A stretch of 43,797 nt of DNA from Paulinella micropora (GCA_009731375.1 BJOX01000150.1:707964-751760), one strand, 5' to 3'. Shown: positions 28,334 through 40,332, numbered from the stretch's first letter. Notes: generated from the letters alone by a model not told the origin. Translations and numbers: made by a program.

Positions 28334-29689
28334 TCAGTTGATTAGCACGGAGTTGATATAGCTGACGGTGCTGACCTCGGGTTCCTTGTCGGCGTGTGTG
28401 AGGAGCGCGGCGGCGTGCTCTGCCGCCTGCTGCTCGGTCCGGTCCGCCTCCTCCAGGTCCTGCGTGCGGTACTGCGGCACGAAGAGCAGAGTCCACAAGA
28501 GCCCCGCGAAGCTCAGCACGCCGCACACCACCAGCACGGTGGGCAGCCCGTAGCGCTCCACCAGCGGCGTCAGCACACTGGTGCCCAGCACCGCACCCAG
28601 CTTACCGAACGCAGCAGACAGACCATGACTCGTGGAACGAACGCACGTCTTGATCTGCGGCGCCTAGACATGAATACGTACACATACATACACACACATA
28701 CATACATACATACATACATACATACATACATAACATACATACCTACATACCTACCTACATACATACATACATACATACATACATACATACATACATACAT
28801 ACATACATGCACACGTACATACATACATGCATGCATACATATGTATGTTATTTACGTACGTACGTACATACTGTATGTATGTATGTATGTATGTACGTAC
28901 GTAATGTACGTATGTCCGTAACGTACGTACGTAACGTTACGTAACGTTACGTTACGTAACGTTACGTTACGTTACGTTACGTTACGTTACGTTGCGTTAC
29001 GTTGCGTTGCGTTACGTTACGTTACGTTACATTACGCATGCACGCACGGCGCGCACGCACGCACGCACGCACGCATGCATGTTATGTTATGTTATGTTAT
29101 GTTATGTTATGTTATGTCATGTTATGTCATGTGTCATGTCATGTCACGTCATGTCACGTCACGTCACGTTGCGTTGCGTTGCGTTGCGTTGCGTTGTGTT
29201 ACGTTACGTTACGTTACGTTAAGTCATGTTACGTCATGTCATGTCATGTCATGTCATGTCATGTCATGTCATGTTATGTTATGTTATGTTATGTTATGTT
29301 ATGTTATGTTATGTTATGTTATGTTATGTTATGTTATATTATGTTATGTTATTGTTATGTTATTGTTATGTTATGTTATGTTGTGTTGTGTTATGTTATG
29401 TTATGTTATGTTATGTATGTAAGTAAGTAAGCAAGTAAGTAAGTAAGTAAGTAACTAAGTAAGTATGTATGTATGCATGTATGCATGCATTGCATGCATT
29501 GCATGCATTGCATGTATGTATGTATGTATGCATGCATGCATGGGATGCATGTATGTATGTATGTATGTATGTATGTATGTATGTATGTATGCATGTATGT
29601 ATGCATGTATGTATGTATGTATGTATGTATGCATGTATGTATGTGTATGTATGTATGTATGTATGTAACATATGTGCTATGTATGTATG

Positions 29690-29720
<31 letters not shown>

Positions 29721-31170
29721 GTATGTAAGTATGTATGCATGCATGCGTGCGTTTATGTATGTATGTATGTATGTATGTATGTATGTATGTATGTATGTAT
29801 GTTATGTATGTATGTAATCTAATGCAATTTAATCTCATGTAATGTATGATCTAATATAATGTAATCTAATGTAATGTAATGTAACGTAACCTAACGTAAC
29901 GTAACGTAACGTAACGTAATGTAATGTAATGTATCATAACATACATACATACATACATACATACATGCATACATACATGCATACATACATGCATACATAC
30001 ATGCATACATACATTCATACGTACATACGTACATACGTACATACGTACATACGTACATACGTATGTACATACATTCATACGTACATACGTACATACGTAC
30101 GTACGTACGTACGCACGTACGTACGTACGTACGTACATACCATACATACCATACCATACCATACCATACCATACCATACCACACCACACCACACCCCACC
30201 CCACCCCACCACACACCACACCACACCACACCACACCACACCACACCAGACCAGACCAGACCAGACCACACCACACCAGACCACACCAGACCACACCAGA
30301 CCAGACCAGACCAGACCAGACCACACCACACCACACCACACCAGACCAGACCAGACCAGACCAGACCAGACCAGACCAGACCAGACCAGACCAGACCAGA
30401 CCAGACCAGACCAGACAAGACCAGACCAGACCAGACAAGACCAGACAAGACAAGACAAGACAAGACAAGACAATACAATACAATACAATACAATACAATA
30501 ATACATACATACATACATACATACATACATACACACACACATACATACATACATACATACATACATACATACATACATACATGTGTACATACATACGTCC
30601 GTATACATAGGTCCATACATACGTACACACATGCATAGCATTACCTCTCCCGGTACGATGAATGTGGTTGAGTTGGGTCCGAAGTTGGAGAAGAAGAAGG
30701 TGAGGCCGTAGGTGAAGATGAGCGCACCAGAGTAGGAGGACAGCCACGCCATGCCGCAGCCCAGCAACACGTAGCTATGATAGATTGGTAGAGTAAGAGG
30801 GCAATCAAACCATGCTACAGCCCAGCAAGACGTAGCTAAGATAGAAGATAGGTAGAGTAACAGGGCAGGCAAGCCATGCCACAGCCCGATAGAGTAGGAG
30901 GACAGTGACGCCATGCCGCAGCCCAGCAACACGTAGCTACCAAAGCAAGAAGCAAGTTAAAGCGCGTTCACAGCCATGCCACAGCCCAGCAACACGTAGA
31001 TAGATAGAAAGATGGATAGACGGATAGAGTAAGAGGACAGCCACGCCATGCCGCAGCCCAACAAGACGTAGCTAAGATAGATAGGTAGATGGGTAGATAG
31101 GTAGAGTAGGAGGACAGCCACGCCATGCCATAGCCCAGCAAGACGTAGCGGCACAACAGATAGGTAGATG

Positions 31171-31261
<91 letters not shown>

Positions 31262-31270
31262 TGATAGATT

Positions 31271-31355
<85 letters not shown>

Positions 31356-31386
31356 GTAGATGGATGGATAGATAGGTAGATGGATG

Positions 31387-31451
<65 letters not shown>

Positions 31452-31452
31452 G

Positions 31453-31508
<56 letters not shown>

Positions 31509-32039
31509 CAGATAGACAGATAGACAGACAGACAGACAGACAGAGCAAGGCCAAGCGCATGCGCGGCGATAGAAGCCAAGCCAAGCGAACAGCATACAAG
31601 CCCAGGTCGCTGCAGCGGCTGGTCGAGCAGGCAGGGAAGGGCAGGCCAGCGAACAGCATACTAAGAAAAGCCCAGGTCGCTGCACGGCTAGTGGAGCTGA
31701 CAAGGCAGGGCGTACAGGAAGCCTAGCGCCAGGAAGCCCAGCAGCTGCAGGTTTTTGCGGGTGATGCGTTCAGTGGTCACGATGGTCAGCAGGTAGCTGC
31801 AACACACAAACAGCCAGCTGCTGCAAGGCACAGATAGGCAGGCTCAAAGGCCTGTTCTGGACTATCCGAAAAGTCAGGCTTCGGATGCGAAAGAGCCACT
31901 CCAGGTCAGCGAAACCTGGCCTGGGGTGGCTCTGCTGCACCCGAAGTAGAATGGGCCTCAAGGATGTTGTGGTTACCGAAGAGAGCAACAATGGAAAGAG
32001 GTGGGAGGGGGGGGGGGGGGGGGGGAAGANNNNNNNNNN

Positions 32040-32070
<31 letters not shown>

Positions 32071-32807
32071 GCAGCAGAGTTGAGGAGAAAGAAGGATGGC
32101 AGAGTAAAATGAGATGGAGCCTAGCGGCTGGTTGCAGTGGAAGCGCTTGGTGTGCTGGGCTAATGCTGACCCTGACATGGCCATGAGCGCTCGCAGGCTG
32201 GCAAAGTGCAATAGCATAGAGCAAACGGCAGCGTGCTGGTTGCAGTGGAAGCAATCGATTTAACCCTGGCATGGCCACGAGCGCCAGCAGGTAGGCAAAG
32301 TGAAATGGCATAGAGCAACTAGCAGCGTGCTTGCCGCAGTAGACGAAGATTCTTGGCGTAGAAGGCGATATCGAAGATGAAGCATGTCATGAGAACAGTA
32401 AGGAAATATATGTTGGATCCTGTCATGGCCATGAGCGCTAGCAAGTAGGCAAAGTGCAATGACATAGAGATCAACTACCCTGGCATGGCCATGAGCGCTG
32501 GCAGCTTTGCAAAGTGAAATGGCATAGCGCAACTACCCTGGCACGGCCATCAGCGCCAGCAGGTTGGCAAAGTGCAAGTACATAGAGCAACTAGCAGAGT
32601 AGAGCAAAGTGGACCCTGGCATGGCCATGAGCGCCAGCAGGTTCGCGTTGACTGCCAACGACGTCACGTCAGAACCCAACCCCATGGCAGCCTGCGTGTG
32701 TGTGTGTGTGTGTGTATGCATATTTGATGTATGCATGTACTGCAAACGTGAGGTTAGCACCCAGACCCATGGCGGCCTGCGTGTGTCTGTCTGTGTGTGT
32801 ATGCATG

Positions 32808-32841
<34 letters not shown>

Positions 32842-32992
32842 TGTATGTATGTGTGTATGTATGTATGTATGTATGTGTGTATATATGTATGTATGCATGT
32901 ATGTATGTATGTATGTATGTATGTATGTATGTATATACATATGTATGTGTCTATGTGTCTATGTATCTATGTATCTATGTATCTATGTATGC

Positions 32993-33041
<49 letters not shown>

Positions 33042-33167
33042 CGTATGTATGTGTGTACGGTGATGGTTGCGTTGAAGAGGTTGTTGGAATAGAAGGCGAT
33101 ATCGAAGATGAACCAGGCGCCTAACACACAACAAGCAAATAACTGCCTATCTATCTATCTATCTATA

Positions 33168-33212
<45 letters not shown>

Positions 33213-33213
33213 G

Positions 33214-33255
<42 letters not shown>

Positions 33256-33430
33256 GGCTGCAACTGCTGTCCACAAGAGTGCGAAGTGCGAATCGCAGCC
33301 GCACTTCTCACTTCCCGCTTGCCCCTCGCTGCAACGGCCTTGTGGTATCGCTCAGGCTGCTGCTACACCCCGCTAACCAGTCCCGCGCGCGCTGCGAGAG
33401 GCACCTATCTATCTATCTATCCATCTATCC

Positions 33431-33468
<38 letters not shown>

Positions 33469-33649
33469 TTATCTATCTATCTACCTATCTACCTATCTAC
33501 CTATCTACCTACCTACCTACCTACCTACCTATCTATCTACCTACCTACCTACCTACCTACCTACCTACCTACCTATCTATCTATCTATCTATCTATCTAT
33601 CTCTCTATCTCTCTCTCTATCTCTCTCTCTCTATCTATCTATCTATCTT

Positions 33650-33726
<77 letters not shown>

Positions 33727-35172
33727 GGAGGTGTCCGGGACCTGCCGTGCCCACCAGTGTCACCAGAGCCTACGTACACACATACATACATACATACATA
33801 TATACATACATACATACATACATACATACATACATACATACATGCATAACGTACGTACATATATACGTACATACATACATACATACATACATACATACAT
33901 ACATAGACGCACGACCTGTGGGTGGCACAGCAGCGACAGGCGGTGCTGCGCCTTGTTAGCGCCAGTAGCGGCCTACACATAGCATGGATGCATGGTGCTG
34001 CGCCTTGTTAGCGCCAGTAGCGGCCTACAGACAGCATCTATGCATGGATGTGTATGTATGTATGTATGTATGTATGTATGTATGTATGTATGTACGTATG
34101 TATGTATGTATGTATGTATGTATGTATGTATGTATTATGTATGTATGTATGGTATGTATGTATGGTATGTATGTATGTATGGTATGGTATGTATGTATGT
34201 ATGATATGTATGTATGTATGTATGCATGTATGTATGTATGCATGTATGTATGTATGTATGTATGTATGTTTGCAGCAACAGGCGGTGTGCTGTGCCTTGT
34301 TTGCGCCAGTAGCGGCCTACATACAGTGTATGTATGTATGTATGTATGTATGTATGTATGCATGTATGCTTACCCGTGCCAGCCGCAGCGTGCATAAATA
34401 CATACAAACATACATACATGCATACATGCATGCACAGACACACCTGAAGGCGGTCTGCGGCCTGTATGGACTGTTGAAAGCGCGCAGACTCCACCGAGCA
34501 ATATCTCATATACTACACACAGAGAGGTGCAACTTGCAGCGGCTGGGTTGTGTGTTGCGCCATGTTGGGGTTTCGGGTGCGAGACAGCCGCCCCAGGCAA
34601 GCAAAAGCTGGTTTGGGGTGGCTCTCTCGCACCAAAACCCGAATCATCTCACCGTCCATCCATCCATCCATCCATCTAGCTATCGTACGGCGATCGCGGC
34701 GGCTGGTGGCGCGGTGGCGGTGAGGGCCAGTCGCCACACCAGCCAGTTGGGCGCGCCCAGCGAGAGCAGAAACAGCACAGTCGCCGCAGCCTGCCGAGCG
34801 CCACAAGCATGACAATACAGGCAAATGCGTCCGGAAAATTCGGGTGTAGGGTGCGAGAGAGGCACCCGCTGGCCTGAGGTGGCTCTCCCGCACCCGAAAC
34901 CCAACAGCAGCTGCTGCGCTGCTCAGCAGCAGCAGCAGCAGAATCAGCAACAGCAACAACGGCAACGATAATAATAATAATGACAACAACAACAACAACA
35001 ACAACAAGCCGGGGCCAGGCTGACCATGCAGGAGCCGACGCCCTGGAAGGCGAAGATCTGTGAGATCACCTGCAGACAGACGATGGAGCACGTGAAGTCA
35101 ATAGGGGAAATCGCCTACTGTGTGTTTATGAAGGATTGAAGTTGCACCGTAGTAGTAGTAGTAGTAGTAGTA

Positions 35173-35205
<33 letters not shown>

Positions 35206-35209
35206 ATAT

Positions 35210-35283
<74 letters not shown>

Positions 35284-35305
35284 CTAGTACTAGTAGTAGT
35301 AGTAC

Positions 35306-35365
<60 letters not shown>

Positions 35366-35424
35366 AGTAGTAGTAGCAGCAGCAGCAGTAGTAGTAGCAG
35401 AAGTAGTAGTAGTAGTAGTAGTAC

Positions 35425-35462
<38 letters not shown>

Positions 35463-35574
35463 CTAGTAGTATTGGTAGTAGTAGTAGTAGCAGTAGTAGT
35501 AGTAGTAGTAGTAGTAGTAGCAGTAGCAGTAGTAGCAGTAGTAGTAGCAGTAGTAGTAGTAGTAGTAGTAGTAA

Positions 35575-35632
<58 letters not shown>

Positions 35633-35841
35633 TAGTAGCAGTAGTAGTACTAGTGTGCACTGACCCTGCCGCGCTGCAGGGCCGTGGCGCCCTCGCTGCC
35701 CACCGTGGCGCTCATCGGATACTCACCACCGATACTACAACCACACGCAACACACAACACACACAATATGATCACACACACACACACAGACACACACATG
35801 TCGCACTCATGGGTTTTCACCCCCGATGCTTACACACACAG

Positions 35842-35874
<33 letters not shown>

Positions 35875-35931
35875 CTCCCACACACGACACACACTCATCG
35901 GTCACACACCGTGGTAGTAGTAGTAGTAGTC

Positions 35932-36018
<87 letters not shown>

Positions 36019-36123
36019 AGTGGTCGAGAGAGTGGAAGGAGAGCGAGCGCTGTGACCCGACGCGCAGGAAGAAGCGGACGAGCGCGAGCTAGTCGTAGTA
36101 GTAGGTAGTGGAAGAGAAGTAGA

Positions 36124-36189
<66 letters not shown>

Positions 36190-36191
36190 AG

Positions 36192-36231
<40 letters not shown>

Positions 36232-36253
36232 TAGAGGGATAGAGCGCTCTCGC

Positions 36254-36291
<38 letters not shown>

Positions 36292-36310
36292 TCTCGCTCT
36301 CTCGCTCACA

Positions 36311-36341
<31 letters not shown>

Positions 36342-37630
36342 CTCCTCCTCCTCCTCCTCCTCCTCCTTCTTCTTCTTCTTCTTCTTCTTCTTCTTCTTCT
36401 TCTCCTTCTTTCGCTAAGTACTACTACTAGCTCGCGCTCATCCGCTTCTAGCTGCGCGTCGGGTCACAGCGCTCTCTCTCTCTCTCTCTCACCCTATGCC
36501 CAGGAAGAAGCGGACGAGCGCGAGCTGCGAGTAGATGGAAAACCAAGGCAAGTCAACAACCAAGCCTGTGTATGATAGTATGTATGTGTACTGTATGCGT
36601 GTATGTGTGCATGCGAGTAGATAGAAAACCAAGGCAGGTCAATAACCAACCCTATATTATGTATGTATGTATGTATGTATGTATGTATGTCTGCAGGTTG
36701 ACGTGACAGCATTGTGCAGCCCACCACCAGCATCACCGTCATGAAGTAAAAGGTATGTGTGTGTATGCATGTACGTGTTATGTATGTCTATCTTGACCTG
36801 ACAGCACGGTGAAGGCCACCAGCATCACCGTCATGAAGAAAAAGGTATGTATGTGTGTGTCTGTACGTGTTATGTATGTACGTGTTATGTATGTACGTGT
36901 CATGTATGTACGTGTCATGTATGTACGTGTTATGTATGTACGTGTTATGTATGTACGTGTCACGTATGTACGTGTCATATATGTGCGTGTCTATGTCTGC
37001 AGCTTGACCAGACAGCACGATGCACCCCACCACCACTATCACCGTCATGAAGAAAGGTTTGTATGTATGTATGTATGTACATGTTATGTATGCATGTCTG
37101 CAGTTGAGCTGACAGTAGCGTGCACCCCATCACCAGTTTGACCGTCATGAAGAAACGTCATGTATGTTGCATGTATGTAGGTATGTAGCTTGACCTGACA
37201 GTATTGTGCAGCCGACCACCAGCATCACCGTCATGAAGAAAGTGCGCTTCCGACCAAGCACGTCGCCCATAACGCCAAACAACAACTGCACATATACATC
37301 CGTACATACATCCGTACATGCATACGTACATACATACGTACATAAATGCTCATTTACTTACTTACTTCACCTACCTACTTACTGACTGACTGACTGACTG
37401 ACTTACTCACTCACTCACTCACTCACTCACTTACTGACTTACTTGTCCCAGCATGGCCCCGAAGAGCGCGACTGAGCTGATGAGCGACTTCTGCACCGCC
37501 GTCTGCGGGTAGTCCTGTTTGTTGTGAACATTGCAAAGTGATATGTGTGTATCTGCTGCGCTTTTATGCATTTATGTTATGTAATGTATGTATGTATGTA
37601 TGTATGTATGTATGTATGCTGCATGCATGC

Positions 37631-37663
<33 letters not shown>

Positions 37664-38639
37664 TGCATGTATGTATGTATGTATGTATGTAAGGATGTGT
37701 GTACGTATGTATGGGTATCTATGTATGTACGTACGTATGTACGTATGTATGTATGTATGATGTATGTATGTATGTGTATGTAGGTAGGTAGGTAGGTAGG
37801 TATAGATGCATGTATGTATGCATGAATGCATGAATGCATGTATGTATGTATGCATGTATGCATGTATGTATGCATGTATGCATGTATGTGTGTATGTATG
37901 TATGTATCATACTATGTATATGTCTTTATGTATGCATGTATGTATGTATGTATGTATGTATGTATGTGTATATATGTATCTATGTATGTATGTATGTATG
38001 CATGTATGAATGAATGAATGAATGTATGTATGTATGTATGTATGTATGCATGCATGCATGTATGTATGCATGTATGTATGCATGTATGTATGTATGTTAT
38101 GTACGTACGTACGTATACGTATGTATGTATGTATGTTTGTATGTATGTATGTATGTATGTATGTATGTATGTATGCATGTATGTATGTGTGTATGTATGT
38201 ATGTATGATGTATGGATATGTAAGTATGTATGTATGTATGTATGTATGTATGTATGCTTATGTATGTTTATGTATGTATGTATGTATGTATGCATGTATG
38301 TATGATGTATGTATGTATGTTATCATGTATGTATGTATGTATGTATGTTATGTATGTTATGTATGTTATGTATGTATGTATGTTATGTATGTATGTTATG
38401 TATGTATGTATGTATGTAGTATGTATGTGTATGTATGTAAGTATGTACATATGTATGTATGTATGTATGTAACATATGTATGTATGTATATTGTATGCAT
38501 GCACGTTGTATGTATGTATGTATGTATGTATGTATATGTATGTATGTATGTATGCATGTATGCATGTATGTATGTATGTACATTGTTATATGTATATTGT
38601 ACGTATGTATGTCTGTATGTATGTGTGTATGTATGTATG

Positions 38640-38716
<77 letters not shown>

Positions 38717-39090
38717 TTGTGTGTGTGTGTATGTATGTATGTTTGTATGTATGTACATATGTACATTGTATGTATGTATGTATGTAATGTATGTATGTAT
38801 GTATGTATGTATGTATGTATATGTATGTATGCATGTATGTATGTATGTATGTATGTATGTATGATTGTAGCATGCGTGTATGCATGTATGCATGTATCTG
38901 CATCCATGCATGAGTACTTGCATGCATGCATGCGTTTTGTATGTCTATGTTTAAATTTGTATAAATTATATATTAAATGTACATGTACATGTACCTGGTC
39001 CATCACCTTCATGACCAAGTTGATAACAAACAGGTCGTATGCATCCAAGCAAAACACGCCTCCCGAAATCACCAGCTTTCGCCACCACGC
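28334..39090 (-). CDS. MFS phosphate:H+ symporter-type transporter (PHO84/PHT1-like), 15 exons
   Basis: Predicted membrane transporter of the PHO84/PHT1 branch. Exons in gene order: 39090-38995, 37514-37443, 37285-37195, 36565-36493, 35734-35665, 35069-35025, 34790-34689, 34512-34444, 33972-33916, 33769-33742, 33120-33059, 32691-32615, 31796-31716, 30774-30645 and 28654-28334. All junctions are GT-AG, every phase matches, and the sum is 1,374 nt (457 codons plus TGA at 28336-28334). Diagnostic motifs: [12 protein letters not shown] in TM1, the MFS loop [26 protein letters not shown] in TM4, [16 protein letters not shown] in TM7, [20 protein letters not shown] in TM11 and [17 protein letters not shown] before TM12. 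The family usually has 500-590 residues; the start is probably in an unseen upstream exon, because exon 1 is preceded by a pyrimidine-rich CCCAG. A frame open upstream to 39306 is the alternative. Confidence 0.88.
28680..29940. repeat. ACAT/GTAT arrays and mosaic pentanucleotide array
   Basis: (ACAT)n switches to (GTAT)n around 28845. Pentamers follow from about 28916: CGTTA, GCGTT, TATGT, CATGT, ACGTC, GCGTT, ACGTT, CATGT and TATGT again, then (AAGT)n and (GTAT)n to 29815 and TAATG-type pentamers to 29940. All of it lies in the last intron of the transporter. Confidence 0.92.
29940..30600. repeat. (ACAT)n, then pentamer blocks changing one base at a time
   Basis: (ACAT)n and (ACGT)-like repeats run to about 30140. 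Then come (ATACC)n, (ACACC)n, (AGACC)n mixed with ACACC, (AGACA)n and (ATACA)n in successive blocks to about 30500, then (ACAT)n again. The array ends 45 bp before transporter exon 14. Confidence 0.93.
30800..31150 (-). repeat. Six partial copies of exon 14 inside the upstream intron
   Basis: Near 30806, 30866, 30897, 30972, 31031 and 31107 the minus strand repeats the start of the exon at 30774-30645, encoding parts of [14 protein letters not shown]. Several keep the AG|CTACGT acceptor. Short GATA-type runs separate the copies. They are degenerate and lack the exon's 3' half and donor. Confidence 0.8.
31165..31540. repeat. (GATA)n microsatellite
   Basis: About 370 bp of (GATA)n with rare GGTA, GATT and GACA variants, in the intron between exons 13 and 14 of the transporter. 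Confidence 0.95.
31845..31958. mobile_element. Foldback element, copy 4
   Basis: The left end AGGCCTGTTCT and the right end AGAATGGGCCT are inverted complements. The interior holds GAGCCACTCCAGGTCAGC, GAAA, CCTGGCCTGGGGTGGCTC and GCACCCGAAG. This copy has both arms and both ends. It lies in the transporter intron between exons 12 and 13. Confidence 0.7.
32005..32066. other. Poly-G on both sides of a 10-N gap
   Basis: G-runs flank the N run at 32030-32039. Likely a sequencing or assembly artefact. Confidence 0.7.
32165..32595 (-). repeat. Partial copies of exons 11 and 12 in the transporter intron
   Basis: Five copies of the 3' end of the exon at 32691-32615 start near 32170, 32265, 32415, 32475 and 32533. 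They encode LLALMAMPG variants, and some keep a GG|GTA donor better than the true exon's GG|GTCC. Between them, 32343-32395 holds a copy of the exon at 33120-33059 reading [12 protein letters not shown]. Order is scrambled relative to the gene. Confidence 0.78.
32742..32785 (-). repeat. Partial copy of exon 12 start (AAMGLG)
   Basis: The minus strand reads CGCAG then [10 protein letters not shown], parallel to the true exon 12 start CGCAG then [10 protein letters not shown]. The acceptor is kept; the rest of the exon is absent. Confidence 0.72.
32800..33055. repeat. (GTAT)n and (CTAT)n arrays
   Basis: (GTAT)n about 32805-32940, then (CTAT)n 32942-33042, in the intron between exons 11 and 12. 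Confidence 0.93.
33140..33735. repeat. (CTAT)n/(CTAC)n arrays with a 150-bp unique island
   Basis: (CTAT)n at 33146-33255 and (CTAT)n, (CTAC)n and (CTCT)n at 33405-33727. The unique island 33256-33404 has no recognised gene. All of it lies in the intron between exons 10 and 11. Confidence 0.9.
33778..33905. repeat. (ACAT)n array
   Basis: Tetranucleotide repeats between exons 9 and 10 of the transporter, ending in ACGTAC variants. Confidence 0.9.
33990..34320 (-). repeat. Two partial copies of exon 9 separated by (GTAT)n
   Basis: Copies at about 33994-34027 and 34271-34318 repeat the start of the 57-nt exon 33972-33916 (AATGANKAQ). Both keep a TAG or CAG acceptor next to GCCGCT. Neither has a usable donor at the expected place. 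(GTAT)n fills 34048-34268. Confidence 0.75.
34562..34650. mobile_element. Foldback element, copy 5
   Basis: GGGTTTCGGGTGCGAGACAG, CCGCCCCAGGCAAGC, AAAA, GCTGGTTTGGGGTGGCTC, TCTCGCACCAAAACCCGAA. A nearly complete hairpin in the 176-bp transporter intron between exons 7 and 8. Confidence 0.75.
34825..34906. mobile_element. Foldback element, copy 6
   Basis: AATTCGGGTGTAGGGTGCGAG and GAGGCACCC, then GCTGGCCTGAGGTGGCTC and GCACCCGAAACCCA. The left stem is shortened. It lies in the intron between exons 6 and 7. Confidence 0.65.
35145..35650. repeat. (TAG)n microsatellite, about 500 bp
   Basis: Near-pure (TAG)n with CAG and ACTAG variants, in the intron between exons 5 and 6 of the transporter. 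A short AGC and AAC stretch lies at 34920-35008. Confidence 0.95.
35755..36020. repeat. (CA)n then (TAG)n
   Basis: (CA)n-rich 35755-35905 and (TAG)n 35912-36020, in the intron between exons 4 and 5. Confidence 0.92.
36048..36473. repeat. Large inverted repeat carrying two copies of a transporter exon segment
   Basis: Left arm 36048-36105 and right arm 36414-36473 are inverted complements over about 58 bp with few mismatches (GCGCTGTGACCCGACGCGCAG, then AGAAGCGGA, GAGCGCGAGCTAGT). The roughly 310 bp between them is (GA)n followed by (CT)n, also self-complementary. Each arm holds a copy of the LALVRFF part of the exon at 36565-36493, the right one inverted. Confidence 0.85.
36610..37160 (-). 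repeat. Partial copies of transporter exons 3 and 4
   Basis: 36614-36655 copies the 5' part of the exon at 36565-36493 ([12 protein letters not shown]). Four copies of the second half of the exon at 37285-37195 lie near 36694-36745, 36793-36846, 37002-37056 and 37104-37156, encoding [12 protein letters not shown] variants. All lack the GDVLGRKR half. The (GTAT)- and ATGTACGTGT-type runs between them are additional satellites (36845-36980). Confidence 0.82.
37300..37445. repeat. Short ACAT, ACTT, ACTG and ACTC runs
   Basis: Tetranucleotide blocks in the 157-bp intron between exons 2 and 3, changing by one base from block to block. Confidence 0.8.
37579..38935. repeat. (GTAT)n array, about 1.35 kb, with (AT)n core
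   Basis: Almost uninterrupted GTAT with GCAT, GTAC and GTTT variants and an (AT)n core at 38645-38700. It fills most of the intron between exons 1 and 2. Confidence 0.95.
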
Positions 39091-39380
39091 CTGGGACAGA
39101 GAGGGACATCCCAGATTTCCAGTACTAGTTGAAGAAACTCCTCCCAAAGATGGAAAATGAGGAGAAGGAAATGAAGAATTGGAGAGCAAGAGGCGGAAGA
39201 AGGACATGCACCGATTTTTCTTCGCGCATCGAGGTTGCTCTTGCTTGACAGTAGACTTACAGTAACAACATCCACCTTTTTTTATTGTGTCTTTCAAAAA
39301 AATCAACTCCTTCCTTCGCGCGATTTTTCCGGCAAGCCTCGTCTATTCTTTGGCAGTTCTTCGTTCCGCAGCCACCTCAC
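39091..39380. other. Upstream region of the transporter's first visible exon
   Basis: Unique-looking sequence with a frame open on the minus strand to 39306 that joins exon 1. It could be a first exon or an intron with a CCCAG acceptor at 39091-39092. No promoter motif is convincing. Confidence 0.4.
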
Positions 39381-39384
39381 ACGA

Positions 39385-39521
39385 CAAAATTCTGTAGCAG
39401 ACGACAGACAGCCAGCAGACAGACAGAGAGAGACAGACAGAGAGAGACAGACAGACAGTCTGTCTGTCGTCTGTCTGTCAGACTGACAAGACAGTCTGTC
39501 TGTCGTCTGTCTGTCAGACAC

Positions 39522-39554
<33 letters not shown>

Positions 39555-39634
39555 ACTACAGACAGACAGACACTGACAGACTGACTGATTGACAGACTGA
39601 CAGACTGACAGACAGACAGACAGACAGACTGACA

Positions 39635-39669
<35 letters not shown>

Positions 39670-40100
39670 AGACTGACAGACTGACAGACTGACTGACTGA
39701 CTGACAGACAGACAGACAGACAGACAGACAGGCAGGCAGGCAGACAGATAGACAGACAGACAGGCAGACAGACAGACAGACAGACACTGACAGACAGAGA
39801 CAGACTGACAGACTGACAGACTGACAGACTGACAGACTGACAGACCGACAGACCGACAGGCAGACAGACAGACAGACTGACTGACTGACAGACAGACAGA
39901 CAGGCAGACTGAATGACTGACTGACTGAATGACACAGACAGACAGACAGACAGGCAGGCAGACTGAATGACTGACTGACTGAATGACAGACAGACAGACA
40001 GACAGGCAGACAGACAGGCAGACAGACAGATAGACAGACAGATAGACAGACAGACAGACAGAGTGACTGACAGACTGACAGACAGACAGACAGACAGACA

Positions 40101-40131
<31 letters not shown>

Positions 40132-40294
40132 AGACTGACTGACAGACTGACAGACTGACAGACTGACAGACAGACAGACAGACAGACTGAGTGACTGACT
40201 GACAGACAAACAGACTGACTGACTGACTGACACACAGACAGGCAGACAGACAGGGAGACAGACAGGCAGACAGACAGACAGACAGACTGGCAGA

Positions 40295-40332
<38 letters not shown>

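Noticed and set aside
28916-29440. Telomere-like or centromere satellite
   Set aside because: The 5-bp units drift and lie inside the last intron of a protein-coding gene; they match no standard telomere motif.
28680-30600. CRISPR array
   Set aside because: Repeats are 4-5 bp without spacers; this is microsatellite in a eukaryotic intron.
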